The notes under the pieces: model-generated | What the model was told of the DNA's origin: nothing | Seen by the model: only the letters and a program-made list of their open reading frames with translations | The model's database searches: none | Part shown: one piece after another, positions 41,211 to 41,828 of the stretch | How the letters are laid out: every line of letters starts with the position of its first letter | How positions within the stretch are numbered: position 1 is the stretch's first letter | Position numbers and translations under genes: made by a program | Assembly (NCBI GenBank): GCA_022825195.1 | Contig: JAJDYL010000171.1 | Coordinates: 1-41,828 of the forward strand | Origin: Alphaproteobacteria bacterium | Lineage (GTDB): Bacteria; Pseudomonadota; Alphaproteobacteria; Bin95 | Direction: 5' to 3' | Length of the DNA stretch: 41,828 bases

Positions 41211-41828
41211 ATGGACGGGCAGCAAGCCATCGGGAACCGGGTTGAGGCGGACGTGCAGTCGTCGGCCTATGTGCCGCCGCTCCAGCTGACGGAAGGGCAG
41301 CCGCCGCCCATCGCCGCGAATGGCGGCCTGTCCTACATGTCGTTCGACCGGGACGGGGATGCCGGAACCGCCGCGGCATTGGAAGTGGCGTTTCAGGAGA
41401 TTGCCGAAGGGCACAGCCAGGAACTCATCGACCGGCTGGAGAATGCGCCTCCCGGACCCATCGAGACGAAGTGGGGCCTCGGCTTCCGGGAGTATGACGA
41501 ATGCATCGACTATATCCGGGGCCGAGGCATCGAAGCCCCGGAAGGCGGCGTGGCGCTTCCCCTGCGCTACACCGTTTACGAGCATCCGTCCTACTCCATC
41601 GTGCCGTCCAACGCGCTCTGGCGGGACCCGGCGCGCAAGGCCGAGGCCGCCCTGTTGCGCAAGGCCGAAAACGAGCTCAGGGACCGGAGCCTCTACTTTC
41701 CGCAAGTACTCCGCGATGCGCGCCGGATCGGCGAATACTATCCGGGCCTCGATGTCGGCAGCGCCGAGTCCATGGACAGGCTCGGCGTCTCGCTGGCGCA
41801 CCTCGAATCCAGGTGCGGGAACTTCTAC
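41211..41828 (+). CDS. unrecognised protein, 3'-truncated by window edge
   Basis: A frame open from ATG 41211 to the end of the window (206 codons visible) with a GGAGAG ribosome site about seven bases upstream. The product is hydrophilic and acidic, lacks a signal peptide, and has a coding-like composition (for example WGLGFREYDECIDYIRGRG and YTVYEHPSYSIVPSNALWRD, with a helical KAEAALLRKAENELRD). No known family is recognised, and it starts 73 bases after the enolase-superfamily gene on the same strand, so it may be co-transcribed with it. An overlapping ATG at 41206 is in another frame and stops quickly. Confidence 0.7.
   Translation, partial: MDGQQAIGNRVEADVQSSAYVPPLQLTEGQPPPIAANGGLSYMSFDRDGDAGTAAALEVAFQEIAEGHSQELIDRLENAPPGPIETKWGLGFREYDECIDYIRGRGIEAPEGGVALPLRYTVYEHPSYSIVPSNALWRDPARKAEAALLRKAENELRDRSLYFPQVLRDARRIGEYYPGLDVGSAESMDRLGVSLAHLESRCGNFY

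Noticed and set aside
1..41828. CRISPR arrays, rRNA or tRNA genes
   Set aside because: No regularly spaced repeats and no recognisable tRNA or rRNA sequences were seen on reading either strand.

Overview
The window is high-GC DNA (coding regions look about two-thirds G+C) with tightly packed operons, many ATGA stop/start overlaps and frequent GTG/TTG starts. Gene content fits an alphaproteobacterium with an aerobic, organic-acid/aromatic-acid oxidising lifestyle: form-I-like CODH/xanthine-dehydrogenase maturation genes, branched-chain-type ABC importers paired with CoA ligases, an MJ0042 zinc-ribbon protein, a cytochrome b561/c' pair and SelA/SelB. No taxon finer than the class can be argued from sequence alone.

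Layout. (1) 1-1440: 3' three-quarters of hutU followed by a decayed hutH (one frameshift, then truncation). (2) about 1420-5300: a small integrative element with two tandem tyrosine recombinases, a highly charged unknown frame and a phage-type terminase small subunit, all on the minus strand and probably fed by an extended -10 promoter in an AT-rich patch at 5200-5290. (3) 5389-11687: purH, then a MoxR/CoxD ATPase, a CoxE-type VWA protein, an XdhC/CoxI-like protein split into two overlapping genes, and a fused molybdopterin-binding/MobA-like nucleotidyltransferase; this is a maturation set for molybdenum hydroxylases with no structural hydroxylase in view. (4) 11684-14121: a small membrane protein, a stub of a PrpF paralogue, an IS630-type helix-turn-helix protein and an intact PrpF-family isomerase. 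(5) 14149-18557: PlsC and YdcF, a divergent zinc-ribbon protein, a DUF1045 2H phosphoesterase, periplasmic Cu/Zn SOD, cytochrome b561 and a convergent cytochrome c'.

(6) 18632-26243: an acyl-CoA dehydrogenase plus intradiol ring-cleavage dioxygenase on the minus strand, and on the plus strand a small unknown protein, a CoA-transferase, a MaoC-like hydratase, a 4HBT thioesterase, an exported pentapeptide-repeat protein and a ClC channel with CBS domains. (7) 26249-35488: one long minus-strand operon, read in order long-chain/aryl acyl-CoA synthetase, LivG, LivH, LivM, periplasmic binding protein, LivF, PaaK-like CoA ligase, PrpB-like lyase; it looks like uptake, CoA activation and entry into catabolism of a carboxylic acid that cannot be named from here. 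(8) 35743-38975: selA-selB, overlapping by ATGA, without a visible selC. (9) 38993-39874: a conspicuously AT-richer orphan membrane-anchored gene, clearly foreign in composition. (10) 40055-41828: a mandelate racemase/muconate lactonizing-type enolase-superfamily enzyme and an unrecognised gene running off the end.

No rRNA, tRNA, CRISPR array or recognisable transcriptional regulator was seen. The parts most likely to reward attention are the minimal integrase/terminase element that abuts the broken hutH, the orphan AT-rich gene beside selAB, and the Mo-hydroxylase maturation set separated from any hydroxylase.
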